Shown: piece after piece, positions 36,001 through 42,696 of the stretch | How positions within the stretch are numbered: the first letter of the stretch is position 1 | Layout: every line of letters begins with the position of its first letter | IMG/VR virus record: IMGVR_UViG_3300030329_003631 | Span: 1-59,612 of that record | DNA length: 59,612 nt | Reading direction: 5' to 3' (one strand) | DNA from: a virus | Made by a program: the position numbers and the translations under genes | The notes under the pieces: model-generated | Seen by the model: only the letters and a program-made list of their open reading frames with translations | Databases searched by the model: none | Told to the model about the DNA's origin: nothing

Positions 36001-37890
36001 AATGTTTTTAAAGTTCAGTTTGAAAATCAAGCAGAAAGAACAATGATGCTAGAAGGGCCTAATCCTGGAGAATGGATATTACCTAAAGAGGTATACGACA
36101 ATGTGTTTAGAGGTATACATAAAAATAAAAGTATAGGTATAGCGAGCGAATGGCTTAAGAATAGATCCAATATAGTTAATGTTGCAGAATTAGATCCTGT
36201 AAAATCTATATCTAATAGAATGCGTTCAGAGGTATTTTATGGACAGACAGAAATACAAAGAGCTATTATACAAAAGATGATAAATACAGCAGATATATTC
36301 AATTCAGATAAAGCTCCATTGAGTAGAGATGCAAAAAGAATGATAACAGAATTATTTGTAAATTATTTTAATAACGGAATGACTAAGGGTAGAGCTGAGA
36401 TTAGAAAAACAATTCAAGCTCAGAAAAAGATGCCTATATTTAAACATATAGGATCTCCTGTTAAGTTATTAATGAATATGATGATGTTTGTTAGAGGTAG
36501 TGAATTAGGAAGAATAGTAAGAGCTCCAGCTCAGATAACAGCAGCGATAGGTAATTTAGGATTTACAGAAGGAGATATGGCTGGCAACCTATTAGATAGC
36601 ATGAAGAGTATAGCAAATATGATGCAAGTTTACAAGGGAGGAGAGGTTGCAGAGTTTTTAGAAACATATGCTCCAGTTATATTTGCAAGAGCTTATAGTG
36701 GGTATGACTTACCTCAAGATAATGTGAATTCTGAGATAAATAGATTTAAAAAGATGGTTAAAGACGGTGACCATAAAGATTACTTAAATCATTTAATGGA
36801 AGACTGGCATTTGAGTGATATCACTGATATACAAAAAATGACTAGATTACAGTTATGGCCATTAATACAAGTGGATAGAATGACTGCATTTATATCTTTC
36901 TTTACTCATATACATGATTTACATAGACAAAAAGGAACTAAATTTGATTTAAAAAATCCAGATTTAGAAATAATAAGAGAGGCAGAACTTAAAACAGCTG
37001 CGTCTCAAGGTAGTGATTCTACTAATTGGAAATCTTCTTCCATACAAAATGTTCATAAAGTAGGGTTTGGGCAAAGTACTTTAGGGGAAATGACAAACAT
37101 GAGTGTATTTATGTTTTTACATTTTGTTCAAACAGCTTTAGCTTCTACGCAAGTAAATATGCATCGTGGTTGGAAATCATTTAAAGATAAGGAGCAAGAT
37201 CGTAAAAAAAGAAAAAAATATATGAATCAAGGTTGGAAATCTCTAATATGGATGTTTGCTGCATTTGCTATATTCAGACCTTTAGTTGATGAGTGGACAA
37301 GAAGAAAGAGAGAAAAGCTTATGAGGGAATATAACTTTTCTGAAAGACATATAGAAGAACAAATGAATAAAAAATATGGACCAGCTTCTATTGGTATAAA
37401 GTCTTTATTCGATTTTATTATGCCTGTACAGCCTGTAGGTTGGTTATTAGCAGAAACAGTTGAATCTTTAATGCATATGCATCCTTCTGTTAGTAAAGAC
37501 TTTGAAATCCCTGGAAAACCTTTTACTCCAGAGATATTCTTCATAGCAGAAGCCGAAGAGATATTAGAGTCTGTAGGATATTTAGTAAAAGATTTACCTA
37601 AGGAAGAAGGATACGATGTTGCTTTTGATGATTTAAAAAGAGAAATTCTTAACGATCATGGAGAAAGTGGATGGGATTTTGTCGATCCTAGACATGAAGC
37701 ATGGATAAGAAGTCAGTTAGCTATGCAAACTCTTTTAGCGTCAAAAGGACTTTATATTCCTTATTATGATTCTGAATACAGAAAGAAGCTAGTATTAAGA
37801 TTAATGGTAATAAAAGAATTTAAAGCAAGACAAGAGGCAGAGAAAATAGGAAAGCCTGGAACAAAGACACTTCCTAAGAAGTGGAATTAA
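24082..37890 (+). CDS. Giant 4602-residue polyvalent internal protein
   Basis: One uninterrupted 13.8-kb gene, almost a quarter of the window. The N terminus is a charged helix followed by three copies of LPDLDFGG (23-30, 38-45, 55-62). Residues about 670-760 are Gly/Ala-rich and hydrophobic, possibly membrane-inserting; a Pro/Thr-rich linker lies around 1110-1160. At 1785-1793, EELDHAYMH looks like a zincin helix whose first His is Glu. Residues about 2754-2848 resemble a GNAT acetyltransferase, with G-L-G at 2799-2801 before S-R-M. The C-terminal third is helical, with a hydrophobic segment near 4386-4404. Multi-domain giants of this kind (polyvalent proteins) are packaged in virions and injected with the DNA. 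No polymerase or helicase motif was seen. Confidence 0.75.
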   Translation: MAKTQEELEEEKRKKEEELGISLPDLDFGGDSKDTVGLPDLDFGGEVDEPIDLSLPDLDFGGQADDIVVDQDQGPEVDEYVSSEITDEEVLEEISKYQTIQDFESAIQRGEVSDNAYKWYAGQSDDPIPFGAGTGNLDIETQNLDLSQNRKRFYSIYGFGADYNEVFFDNFGMSPEDAEINEADAVNLLIDMAMNTAPEPKGMYPASEYEMGLNEMKLAWETPYETPLEDKALFKPYIDNKSYGVNDLSRFSEGKDQDFLNITTLNPKFQEFKDDGNNLSFNPLYTGRWSIDGSDPNKLPTEKNWQDMYKIFKEDDYVDQMTTATLKRFPKLDEDEVKAYFQNESKVARQQATNNLINHKIRQIFDEERSLAKKRGTGLPTNIEDIVYKKLKHRTMSNLLGPEGIVKDKIKGIYNMQEGMGGKFYNKIINLINMELDGASPAQLQAEADLIKEAHPNWKTLFKYSDGMLVNPGKAQGGPPPEFQGEIQEFLDRYKNSSKELIFAELASLTAYAENLNNLLQSDASWVNKRSGKVMDRKFAQLIDTYIEHPDSEFMGRVNRLGMSAKREYDLTLAKITALTRMSLFNEDILTSQKKDGMHYVSTIGGSLVEGLAWGPGKRMIKEQMELDAPRYMLGRHIDIYNDLGITLNKEQKKNIEEVYRTSFGEKLGIGGAHLLGMLPKFMFGGAIIEGVAGSVGLAQYINSLYISGSRAKQAGAFLIEAGIQEATFVAIMGPEAVGVGTTFAVGKIPSNIMLNNWMKIFAKNPKLGAALHPYAKAVGTGGTFVTATELHTAIVAYKNSDSWTEMKEKMGWNDLGGKFEDMAVNFILGTTLGFAHTKSHEYSMDAKKLQALSAEFIRIGDVKMAEQLWMRSQWVQGKPARNLGELLSNFEMSAFGDMSIKQFMKINKLTLHAKGADGKVRQITPEELYSTLGLEQVYFKTLTGQSRFQGELVRDPSGRGFTHVDNKGMTNTFSYAHELRAWLQANKGVKLYGRKRKDGAIEEITPEEVFSKKPIQDIQIRLDDKGVLIQKGSAHFRLNGKEVDISKLQKFPDFGKMLNKKERIEMEQKLRETILGESLRKPKTKPGSEGVTPGQKALTTSVSAEPPSKTIKPKYIVLPPTPSVTPVKTGPVRAGLPAPKSTEPIPISQTAEQVQSNVNQYTSLHQPVSSKNIKSTPTDSQTIKNKLSSIRKSSENITKWEKERSQLTVGSPKALKLTARIDKETKSIEKQQKEIRKQRIRDAKKTEVGKKLSEIQETTSSVRNYLDNNRLSPVDKRRLKSMGIDFTQVMKEDLNIRKITDDLNYDVSRILKTGQLDIGSYQVILENFGELMSGMTSKVDIFKAKQLDIKPPTVEKGISDYLKKGKIPSFKLEDARVSIQASKLSDVKKAEIIQEIDRAIDLRDKSLKVFEGKEPKKTILLSKPGKLKGEKKVVMEATYNKDTGFYRIPSQYNTKDLVNRLKDMITLTKSNNQLKNIATFVSRTIDLDTKSSDALKKHIARKAINMMKENKMTNSVSINHFRDITTNILPLVLTPKQRATMPSEIKKWMANAMTLYSNNPRSKIHWKKRYDMISGNLANIAAKSPSTLSPAQLPAIATWFANHVTKTVLKDLNDRYKEITQPEYLEKTIKNELLKSIANNLPKNQFLVPKSKIREISKKFSVVKDLIDNLDHLVDRGGLYLEEATYIKERIAYYPDLNILQSSLDGFFIGDTWTEVARDYAAIDNPTTPWEALSSAGKKRYLDIIRPKDAKGTLAYYSPANKIISVLTSDVKIGTGKLVESILEELDHAYMHGYMTSYSNLGEGVDAYLKDQLSVSYTSGLRSTDIHVKHGLVSDAIKDIFKIDIKKPHTWESVKQDPKAEETRIINEFSIEDVEIIDNTLAELHSKDYKKDISVFQLIAPKTSKSWFKPIIRTIDGEKYLSTFKDFDVKMFNAILALYNNTKYKYLVETPRVEGMEVLYKLSEVNRSVANPYSSALQNSGLGVFDIHSHIIELYNKNLWNSFLSNSKSKDPAKAVRGYKSLPKPFEMSGYTLDIRGVKNPYLDASNEGIYEEHINRINRFVNKVVNKTGKTKESVLIEINNHITKVKKELGSLNNPFGKSNVKISHERYIASGRASSPLKEAYESESVRKKRYSSWTKNKENAIRNMSLATRAINSKLGASNNLSTRIQTDADGSISWKIQSGLKSGKITVVDGYGGREFVGGKYEFRVVTEDVNGLGKLHTVSLTRSELRDAKFGGGRGEKRGLMQIVFEKVIRQNSGKKLIKKIPDSPEIIQSIISNLSKTSNQNSLVLLKKWRDEFSVSNKLFGKNISELTEAEMSVLRRKFEHPETAEEKRLSNLLTELISDLTEAKSFSNLRVKGFTTKGVDLKKSDIFLNPNRKIGLKGYTDFKVIDLVDRLNEYELIKQSNESAFKRLYRFMSSFYENAYALREESRRVITNSTRILGDKKVEINGKETTFAEAFQDLNGQLTSEYYEQLQKSMVDFLNQANISESSLNAFGKEFPEFYGSRGFMNLKEAVNLAKVFDTMYGKEGTFKEYPPPEKEMAIKAIAKKISDFNINSTFRDIEIASKEEFKNSMEHLNFTAKEYLESLKDLQEILKNNLPKINLKDIEQKLTSDQLKDLVLKNIQSLIDHAQKNIPNNIVSKKGEFESSWKLELEKINSLFGGMEFEKGTEIQTTKKEPIIQEGKGLDLGDSQMSILKRWANDGSLGEASQWKEVFSVKKGVNSFGDVNRGSDFISGLKLQPIKPRENTVMFVMESGGEVAGILRVIRGEDPSMPGKESMVTHSRVHPLLKKKGLGSRMYTAVNQVLINQGWDPIVSDPRLTNEAGSLWRSLVKRGLAEEITDTYGYTRYKMLEVPKSTVPKERKPGKVTVDELLPEVKSMKTPLALDKIAESKYYLPYTRYASEFQESSVRFSIGADQVTRVIFVNQIEVSTENAKWAIEKLAEMGHDISKHDANNVFDMIYSIASASSRFSKPDLRIPLYKIVEDPTVTGGARIESMEAFTDIGKERKVVTGVNKPIESAVDAVKDAFSQMQNAGDIEARKRLIESVKISKEASDIIERLEKGIISATGDYSKDSGYETDGFDTFLSNIDSKNFNYLDRVAITNKIIELFSSTRYDGSFSAFEVMTGRQEGIVPVQDRLYINNIENIEQGNIIKDVFGNEYMYVNHMAFPVSSIKYASDKVLDILNRTGNTPILNVHHQVPKNSIDYTKDRVFRTTMGFIVLNEKADFKRISEHKPSASNVRVKDVLEFFYGKEFKHSTAGTNLTIEAQRFFSSVLDPLIPVHPRAKEAEGYIVDIEKREIMNSSQGLSSLINSLEEHMIKNTSRDGSDANVDRNIIQSLTGPDGKITNNPNQAIWDAYNFNPQKRIWANTPQEVSDYIRNFIEQKRMFEFSNLEKASQYLKNFVDIWVKHAVLEGRQFKGVTTRKLDQKLLKNIFIPKLDRSGLESYITHVEKVAELLKKEEAYNLIENIAKWRSKVKKYAGKKGDVIYEDAMGKLARISLKNMTEIQEFEEYLSLLKTRRLENLDLVNDYINKKKAEKVVEEIDSWDKDNGDKTDSADSDAPFELSVEKEAMKETVKVVKNSLDLNDPIYDRKIPFISKYLNISDLIFDSKYEDVIPHSLQKKYIESMNPLIGGRTTNEMYNIYVDVMSKVINKEFNEGLSKDNMEIFSKKLEKGTAWILFDQFKLNGPAPGMMSINHIGAYFGDKGMTTKNTFHKWILNELNDADGRVIKATSQIQNRLISKAAELKLKGGDRHVANIVGMLTEKPHHSLTTDNIKKILELEAAGYKPELFTELKKQGDLKTVIQDAILKTGGEGLNLSPYETNKSRAALYNIINSLLLDIKKDTILVSLGKETGDISRAEIKEKMRDAYFSGASNAIRKYEKLVDRWVSKRGYKSVNEFLDDVINRKESVLDNDPNVMEFLNECRTTCRDVATGVYTEGMGIRELAALTGVESPFYEDYMPLNVFKVQFENQAERTMMLEGPNPGEWILPKEVYDNVFRGIHKNKSIGIASEWLKNRSNIVNVAELDPVKSISNRMRSEVFYGQTEIQRAIIQKMINTADIFNSDKAPLSRDAKRMITELFVNYFNNGMTKGRAEIRKTIQAQKKMPIFKHIGSPVKLLMNMMMFVRGSELGRIVRAPAQITAAIGNLGFTEGDMAGNLLDSMKSIANMMQVYKGGEVAEFLETYAPVIFARAYSGYDLPQDNVNSEINRFKKMVKDGDHKDYLNHLMEDWHLSDITDIQKMTRLQLWPLIQVDRMTAFISFFTHIHDLHRQKGTKFDLKNPDLEIIREAELKTAASQGSDSTNWKSSSIQNVHKVGFGQSTLGEMTNMSVFMFLHFVQTALASTQVNMHRGWKSFKDKEQDRKKRKKYMNQGWKSLIWMFAAFAIFRPLVDEWTRRKREKLMREYNFSERHIEEQMNKKYGPASIGIKSLFDFIMPVQPVGWLLAETVESLMHMHPSVSKDFEIPGKPFTPEIFFIAEAEEILESVGYLVKDLPKEEGYDVAFDDLKREILNDHGESGWDFVDPRHEAWIRSQLAMQTLLASKGLYIPYYDSEYRKKLVLRLMVIKEFKARQEAEKIGKPGTKTLPKKWN

Positions 37891-37924
37891 TGAAATAAAA
37901 CTTTTCTATTTCGTCTTAAATCCT

Positions 37925-37932
37925 TATATTTG
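37925..37932 (+). promoter_or_regulatory. Promoter box TATATTTG before the fibre module
   Basis: TATATTTG followed by C lies in the 56-base gap after the giant gene, 14 bases before the start codon at 37947. It would restart transcription for the fibre and lysis genes. No -33 TTTG is evident. Confidence 0.5.
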
Positions 37933-37946
37933 CTAAAAATATAATT

Positions 37947-38801
37947 ATGTCAAGAGAAATAACTAGTTTCATAGATCCTGGCACAGGATCTGTTAATAAA
38001 AAATACTTTACATCTATGTTCGATCCAACGGCAGAGATAGTTAGTATTGATATAGACAGTCGTTGTGCTAATCTAGTTATAACAGATAAGTCCAATTTTG
38101 ATAAAGAATATGGGCATTATCAGCCTGCCTTTTCAAATTATAGGACTGTAGAGGTAGTAAAGCCAGACGGAACTACAGATACTTATTCCTCGATATTAGA
38201 GGCTTCTAGTAGCTATTATATACAGCCTGCTAGCTCATCTCTTACTATAAATATACCTCTTGGAGGAGTAGATGGAGCGTATGAGATTAGATTAACAAAC
38301 ATACCTACATGGAATGAGAACGAGCAATATCAAGCTTATGATTCTAATCCTGTTTTATTTGCTCAAGAAGATATAGTTGTAAATGTAGTTGGTACAGATA
38401 TTAAATTTTATAGATGTATAGAAAATCACAGTTCAGGATCTACATTTGAACCTGGAGTTGGTGGTAGCTGGCAAGATAATTGGGTAGAGATTACGGATGG
38501 AAATTATTTATTAACAGACGGCTATAGTAAATATACAGATACAGAAGTTGTATTAGTTCATTGTTCTTTAGATACTTGTATTCAGAATTTAACTAACAAA
38601 TTATTTTGCTCTAGCAATAAAATAGATTTTTGTGACAAGGAATTAATGTGTCACAATAACGAATATTTAAAATTTTTAAAACTATATTCATTAAGAGCCG
38701 CTATGGACACAATATATAGAAACAATGCAGACTCAGGTACTGTGAATGATATTATTGCAATATCTGATAGAATCTGTGAATGCGAAACATTTGATTGCTA
38801 A
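37947..38801 (+). CDS. Fibre-module protein with Cys-rich C-terminal domain (1)
   Basis: A 284-residue protein. Residues 1-200 are beta-rich with a domain around 20-125 and a Trp-rich stretch near 170. The last 75 residues form a cysteine-rich helical domain ending in C-E-C-E-T-F-D-C. The next gene ends in a related domain (C-E-C-K-N-C), so this is a repeated module, perhaps the docking end that fixes the protein to the tail. It is first after a promoter and overlaps the next start (TAATG). Probably a tail or fibre-base protein. Confidence 0.6.
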   Translation: MSREITSFIDPGTGSVNKKYFTSMFDPTAEIVSIDIDSRCANLVITDKSNFDKEYGHYQPAFSNYRTVEVVKPDGTTDTYSSILEASSSYYIQPASSSLTINIPLGGVDGAYEIRLTNIPTWNENEQYQAYDSNPVLFAQEDIVVNVVGTDIKFYRCIENHSSGSTFEPGVGGSWQDNWVEITDGNYLLTDGYSKYTDTEVVLVHCSLDTCIQNLTNKLFCSSNKIDFCDKELMCHNNEYLKFLKLYSLRAAMDTIYRNNADSGTVNDIIAISDRICECETFDC

Positions 38802-40312
38802 TGACACTAGGAGCATATAAAACAAAACTAACTGATGTAAACGGGACTTCTCTCGTAACTTCTACTTATGATAACGCAGAGGGGACTTGTAGTTTTATTA
38901 TAAAAGATAACTCATTTGTGGGTACGGGAGAGCATGGTCATCAGCAGGGTAGTATACTTAGTTATACTGGAGAATCTCCTCCTATGACTGGTCAGCATGA
39001 GTTTTCTTACACTAATCATAATCAGTTTCAAGGGGCTATAAATACGCCAACAGGACAAATTGTCTCTAGTAATAATGGAGGTATTGAAGCGTATACTGGA
39101 ACTTCTTTAAATAAAGTAGAACGTGGATATTGGGCATCATGGCATTTTAGATATCTTAGGATTGCAAGGCCAGATGGAGGTGTTAATGGTAAATGCTCAT
39201 TATTTGAGCAATGGATAGGGAATGGTAGTGTTTCTAACCATCATGGTTTAGGTAATAATGTAGCTTATCCTATAGACGGAATGCTTCATGGGGCTATTGG
39301 ACCTAATTTTCTGAATCCGAATGGATATTTGGATATGGGTTATATTGCTCCTCCAAATGTAACAGGAACTTTTCATTTTGAACTTATACAAATTCCTCTT
39401 CCTAAATATCTAGTTGAATATCAAGCTGGAGAAGATTTAGTATTTTTACTTACTCCTCAGGCAGAAATTGTATTTCCTAGTACGACCCCTACAATAGTTC
39501 CTAGACCTAGAATATTTAAATGTATACAAGATACTGGAGCTATGCAAATGAATCAGTATCCTTGGTATGGGTCTGATTGGGAAAGTTATTGGGATCTCCT
39601 TGAGGATGACCATGGTATGGGAATTGGTGTTGACTGGTTTACATCTGTAAAGGCTTATAATAGTGGTAAGTATTGGGATATAGCTACAAAATCTTGTACA
39701 TCAACACGCCCACCTAGAACAGATTATTATGATTGTATAGCCCTATCTGGAGGTAATTGTCAACAAGTTGGATATACAACAGGTTATACAAGTTTAAGTG
39801 CTTGTCAGGCAGCTTTTCCTAATGGATGTCAAACTCCACCTGTAGAGTACTATGATTGTGACGAAGCTCAAGGATGTATTCAGGTTAACTATGCTACTTC
39901 ATATACGACCTTAGCTGCTTGTCAGCAAGCTTATCCTAGTGGGTGTGGCGATCCTCCTACAACATACTATGACTGCCATCAAGGAAGTTGTCAGCAAGTT
40001 AGTTATGAAACATTATACACTAGTTTAGGAGATTGTGAAGACGCGTTCCCTGAAGGTTGTGATGATCCTCCGCCTCCAGTAGAACCTCCTCATATACCAT
40101 GTCTTGATGAGTATGCGTATAAGTCTTTTTGCGCTATAAAAGACCATGAATGTAATAATGAAATACTATGTAAAAATAAAGATTTTCTAACATTCTTAAA
40201 ACTTATGTCTGTTTCAACGGCTGGTTTACGAGCAGCTGAAATATCGGATGCGAATGCTATAGAAAATATTACAAACTTAATCAACACTCTGTGTGAGTGT
40301 AAAAACTGTTAA
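38801..40312 (+). CDS. Fibre-module protein with Cys repeats and Cys-rich C terminus (2)
   Basis: I place the start at the ATG overlapping the previous stop (TAATG), giving 503 residues; an in-frame TTG two codons earlier is less likely. The first 300 residues are beta-rich with His/Gly-rich loops. Then come three tandem repeats of about 38 residues with the pattern YYDC...CQQV.Y.T.YTSL..C..AFP.GC, joined by Pro-rich linkers, like small disulfide repeats of secreted flavobacterial proteins. The C terminus (last 75 residues) repeats the Cys-rich domain of the preceding protein. A receptor-facing or fibre-anchor role is inferred. Confidence 0.65.
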   Translation: MTLGAYKTKLTDVNGTSLVTSTYDNAEGTCSFIIKDNSFVGTGEHGHQQGSILSYTGESPPMTGQHEFSYTNHNQFQGAINTPTGQIVSSNNGGIEAYTGTSLNKVERGYWASWHFRYLRIARPDGGVNGKCSLFEQWIGNGSVSNHHGLGNNVAYPIDGMLHGAIGPNFLNPNGYLDMGYIAPPNVTGTFHFELIQIPLPKYLVEYQAGEDLVFLLTPQAEIVFPSTTPTIVPRPRIFKCIQDTGAMQMNQYPWYGSDWESYWDLLEDDHGMGIGVDWFTSVKAYNSGKYWDIATKSCTSTRPPRTDYYDCIALSGGNCQQVGYTTGYTSLSACQAAFPNGCQTPPVEYYDCDEAQGCIQVNYATSYTTLAACQQAYPSGCGDPPTTYYDCHQGSCQQVSYETLYTSLGDCEDAFPEGCDDPPPPVEPPHIPCLDEYAYKSFCAIKDHECNNEILCKNKDFLTFLKLMSVSTAGLRAAEISDANAIENITNLINTLCECKNC

Positions 40313-40317
40313 AATAA

Positions 40318-40578
40318 ATGCCTAATAATTCTACAACAACTAGCTTAATAAACGCGACAATAACTAATACTAATAACAATATTCTTGAGAATGTTGAGCA
40401 TTTAGCATTAGAAGAAGTGTTTGGATTAGATTCTTGTTGTTCTACTTGGTGTGAAACATTTAAAGTAAATGCAATATTAGAAGAACTACTATTCTTTAAT
40501 GATTCATATACGGAAAGTGAAAGAAGATGTATGATTAATGATTTAAGTAGATATAACATGTTAGGAGGTTGTAAATAA
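40318..40578 (+). CDS. Small Cys-containing fibre-module protein
   Basis: An 86-residue protein. The first 30 residues are Asn/Thr-rich; the remainder is helical with CCSTWC and two further cysteines near the end. It looks like a short relative or partner of the Cys-rich C-terminal domains of the two preceding proteins, and has no other domain. Probably a small fibre-assembly or linker protein; not recognised. Confidence 0.55.
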   Translation: MPNNSTTTSLINATITNTNNNILENVEHLALEEVFGLDSCCSTWCETFKVNAILEELLFFNDSYTESERRCMINDLSRYNMLGGCK

Positions 40579-40592
40579 ATAAAAAAAATAAA

Positions 40593-42350
40593 ATGTCTAG
40601 ATTACACAAAAGAACAAATACGGGACCAAGAAGAGCCGCATATACTGTAGAGTCAGATACTATTAGGTATAGCGGCGTTACCTTGGAGGGGATATCTACA
40701 AAAACAGGAGACACAATGACAAAAGTCATTCAAAATATAGATTTTTATGTTGGTTCAACTGTAGATGCAAAATTAAATAATATAAGCACTTCTGGCGTAA
40801 CAAAATATAATGGAACAACTAGCTTTACATCGAATGCGTATACTTTTACGATACCATCTGGAACACTTAATAGTGTTTTAAAATCACTGGGAGACCAAAT
40901 AGCCGTAGAAGGAGAAAAGATCTCTGATATCACGCCTTCTTCAATAAACGAGACTAGGACTCCCGTTAATTATAATCCTAGCGGATCTGATACTACTAAA
41001 TTAGATGCTCATATAGCTGGTATAGATACTAAGCTAGGAACTCTTACTACAGATGTTCTCACTAATACTACTTATGGAGTAACAACTACAGCTGATGCTC
41101 AGAAATCAGAAGAGCATAGTGCTTCAAGTGCTGTGTATGGAAATGGGTGGGTTAAAACTATTGGTGCAGATTCTTATTCTGGAAGCTCACTTGACCTTAC
41201 AGTTCCTGTGGTAACTGCTGCTTATGTAAAAGGATATAGAGTTTCTACTTCAGCTACTTCTACAGTTACATTAACAGCAAATAGAGATAATTATGTATAC
41301 TTAAATAAAGATGGTGGTTGGGGAAATATTGCTATGGCTACAGATGCTTCAGAGTCAACTTTAAAAGCAACTTCTTCCTATATGGATGTTTTAGATACAG
41401 CTATTTACATATATAAAGCTGTTACAAACGGAAGTGGAGTAACATCAGTTACAGATTTACATGCAACTGCACCTATAGGAGCTGGAAGTATATCTAATAA
41501 CAGTGTTACAACAGCATCTATAGCAGATGACGCGGTAACTGCAGCTAAATTAGCTAATACCTCTGTAACAGCAGGAACATATAATATTCCTAATATAACT
41601 GTTGATGCTCAAGGAAGGCTGACAGGAGCTGCTAGTAATTTTAATATAACTAGTGTTGCTAATAACGATCAGTTAATATATAATACATCAACTTCTAAAT
41701 GGATTAACCAGCCAGGTATACCGACAAACACTTCAAGCTTAAAGAATGGAGACGTACTAAAATATAACTCTGGAACATCTAAATTTGAAAATGTAACTAT
41801 TGACGGAGGAATACTTCCTGCAGGTACATCTAATCATGTTTTACATCATAACGGAGCGGCTTGGACTAGTAATTTTATAACTACTAGTAGTATAACTGAT
41901 TTTACAATTTCTAGTGCAGCATACGGAGATGTTATGGAGTATGACGCAACTGCAACTGTTTGGAAAAATGTAAATGGACTTTTAAAATTAAGTTACACTC
42001 ATGCAGATTTAACTACTGCTGGAACTAGTCAGGCTTTTACGCAAGAAATGCCAGCTGGTAGTATAGTTGAGTATGTAAAAGTAAAACATAGCACTCCTTT
42101 TACAGGAGGTTCTTTATCTACATTTACTATAACAGTAAATGATGGTTCTGCTATTGTAAATGGAATTAATATATTTCAATCTGCAGGTGCTGCAGTAGGA
42201 GCTATAGCGACAGGAACAAGATCTGCCACTACTATTCCAGATCATGGGTCTACTTGGAATATAACTATAACTTTCACTGGAAGTCATAATGTAAATACAG
42301 CTACTGCAGGAGCTGTGGATGTATGGATAAAATATAGACAACTAATATAA
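40593..42350 (+). CDS. Tail fibre / receptor-binding protein
   Basis: A 585-residue protein, Thr/Ser/Asn-rich with short repeats (SNNSVTTASIADDAVTAAKL), typical of trimeric phage fibres. The N terminus is likely to be the attachment end. The centre contains collagen-like or stalk-like repeats of about 15-20 residues, and the C-terminal 115 residues form a beta-rich head ending in WIKYRQL. It lies at the centre of the fibre module. Recognition target is unknown; a carbohydrate or outer-membrane receptor is likely. Confidence 0.7.
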   Translation: MSRLHKRTNTGPRRAAYTVESDTIRYSGVTLEGISTKTGDTMTKVIQNIDFYVGSTVDAKLNNISTSGVTKYNGTTSFTSNAYTFTIPSGTLNSVLKSLGDQIAVEGEKISDITPSSINETRTPVNYNPSGSDTTKLDAHIAGIDTKLGTLTTDVLTNTTYGVTTTADAQKSEEHSASSAVYGNGWVKTIGADSYSGSSLDLTVPVVTAAYVKGYRVSTSATSTVTLTANRDNYVYLNKDGGWGNIAMATDASESTLKATSSYMDVLDTAIYIYKAVTNGSGVTSVTDLHATAPIGAGSISNNSVTTASIADDAVTAAKLANTSVTAGTYNIPNITVDAQGRLTGAASNFNITSVANNDQLIYNTSTSKWINQPGIPTNTSSLKNGDVLKYNSGTSKFENVTIDGGILPAGTSNHVLHHNGAAWTSNFITTSSITDFTISSAAYGDVMEYDATATVWKNVNGLLKLSYTHADLTTAGTSQAFTQEMPAGSIVEYVKVKHSTPFTGGSLSTFTITVNDGSAIVNGINIFQSAGAAVGAIATGTRSATTIPDHGSTWNITITFTGSHNVNTATAGAVDVWIKYRQLI

Positions 42351-42375
42351 TTATTAACTAAAAAAAAATTAAAAA

Positions 42376-42696
42376 ATGAAATCATTCGAAGCAAGATCTT
42401 TAGGGCAAGATGGTAGCATATTTGTGACAGGTACTACTGCGGTAACATGTGGAGTGGCTGGCAAAGTATTTATTGCAATCACTTTTCTTGAAGACACAGT
42501 ATTCGCATCAGGATCTGGGGGATTAGTTGCTGAAACAGAGCAACTTTATCCAGACGACAATGGAGCATCAACTCTTATTGACGCAGACGGAGGCGATAAT
42601 ACAGATTCAGAAACGTTTCCTAAGGGTGTTACAATTTATGGTCGATGGACTGGATTCACATTAGCATCTGGTTTAGTCATAGCATATATAGGATAA
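42376..42696 (+). CDS. Small beta-rich fibre-associated protein
   Basis: A 106-residue protein ending in GVTIYGRWTGFTLASGLVIA, a form I know from many marine phages where small single-domain proteins of this type lie beside fibre genes. It is Gly/Thr/Ala-rich and probably all beta. Its stop overlaps the next start (TAATG). Structural role likely, exact place unknown. Confidence 0.6.
   Translation: MKSFEARSLGQDGSIFVTGTTAVTCGVAGKVFIAITFLEDTVFASGSGGLVAETEQLYPDDNGASTLIDADGGDNTDSETFPKGVTIYGRWTGFTLASGLVIAYIG

Noticed and set aside
24082-37890. A giant ejected RNA polymerase as in crAss-like phages
   Set aside because: No DxDGD-type catalytic motif or other polymerase signature was found in the 4602-residue protein.
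42645-42695. Longer N terminus for the lectin-domain protein
   Set aside because: The upstream 17 codons lie inside the preceding gene; the ATG overlapping its stop (TAATG) fits the coupling used throughout the genome.
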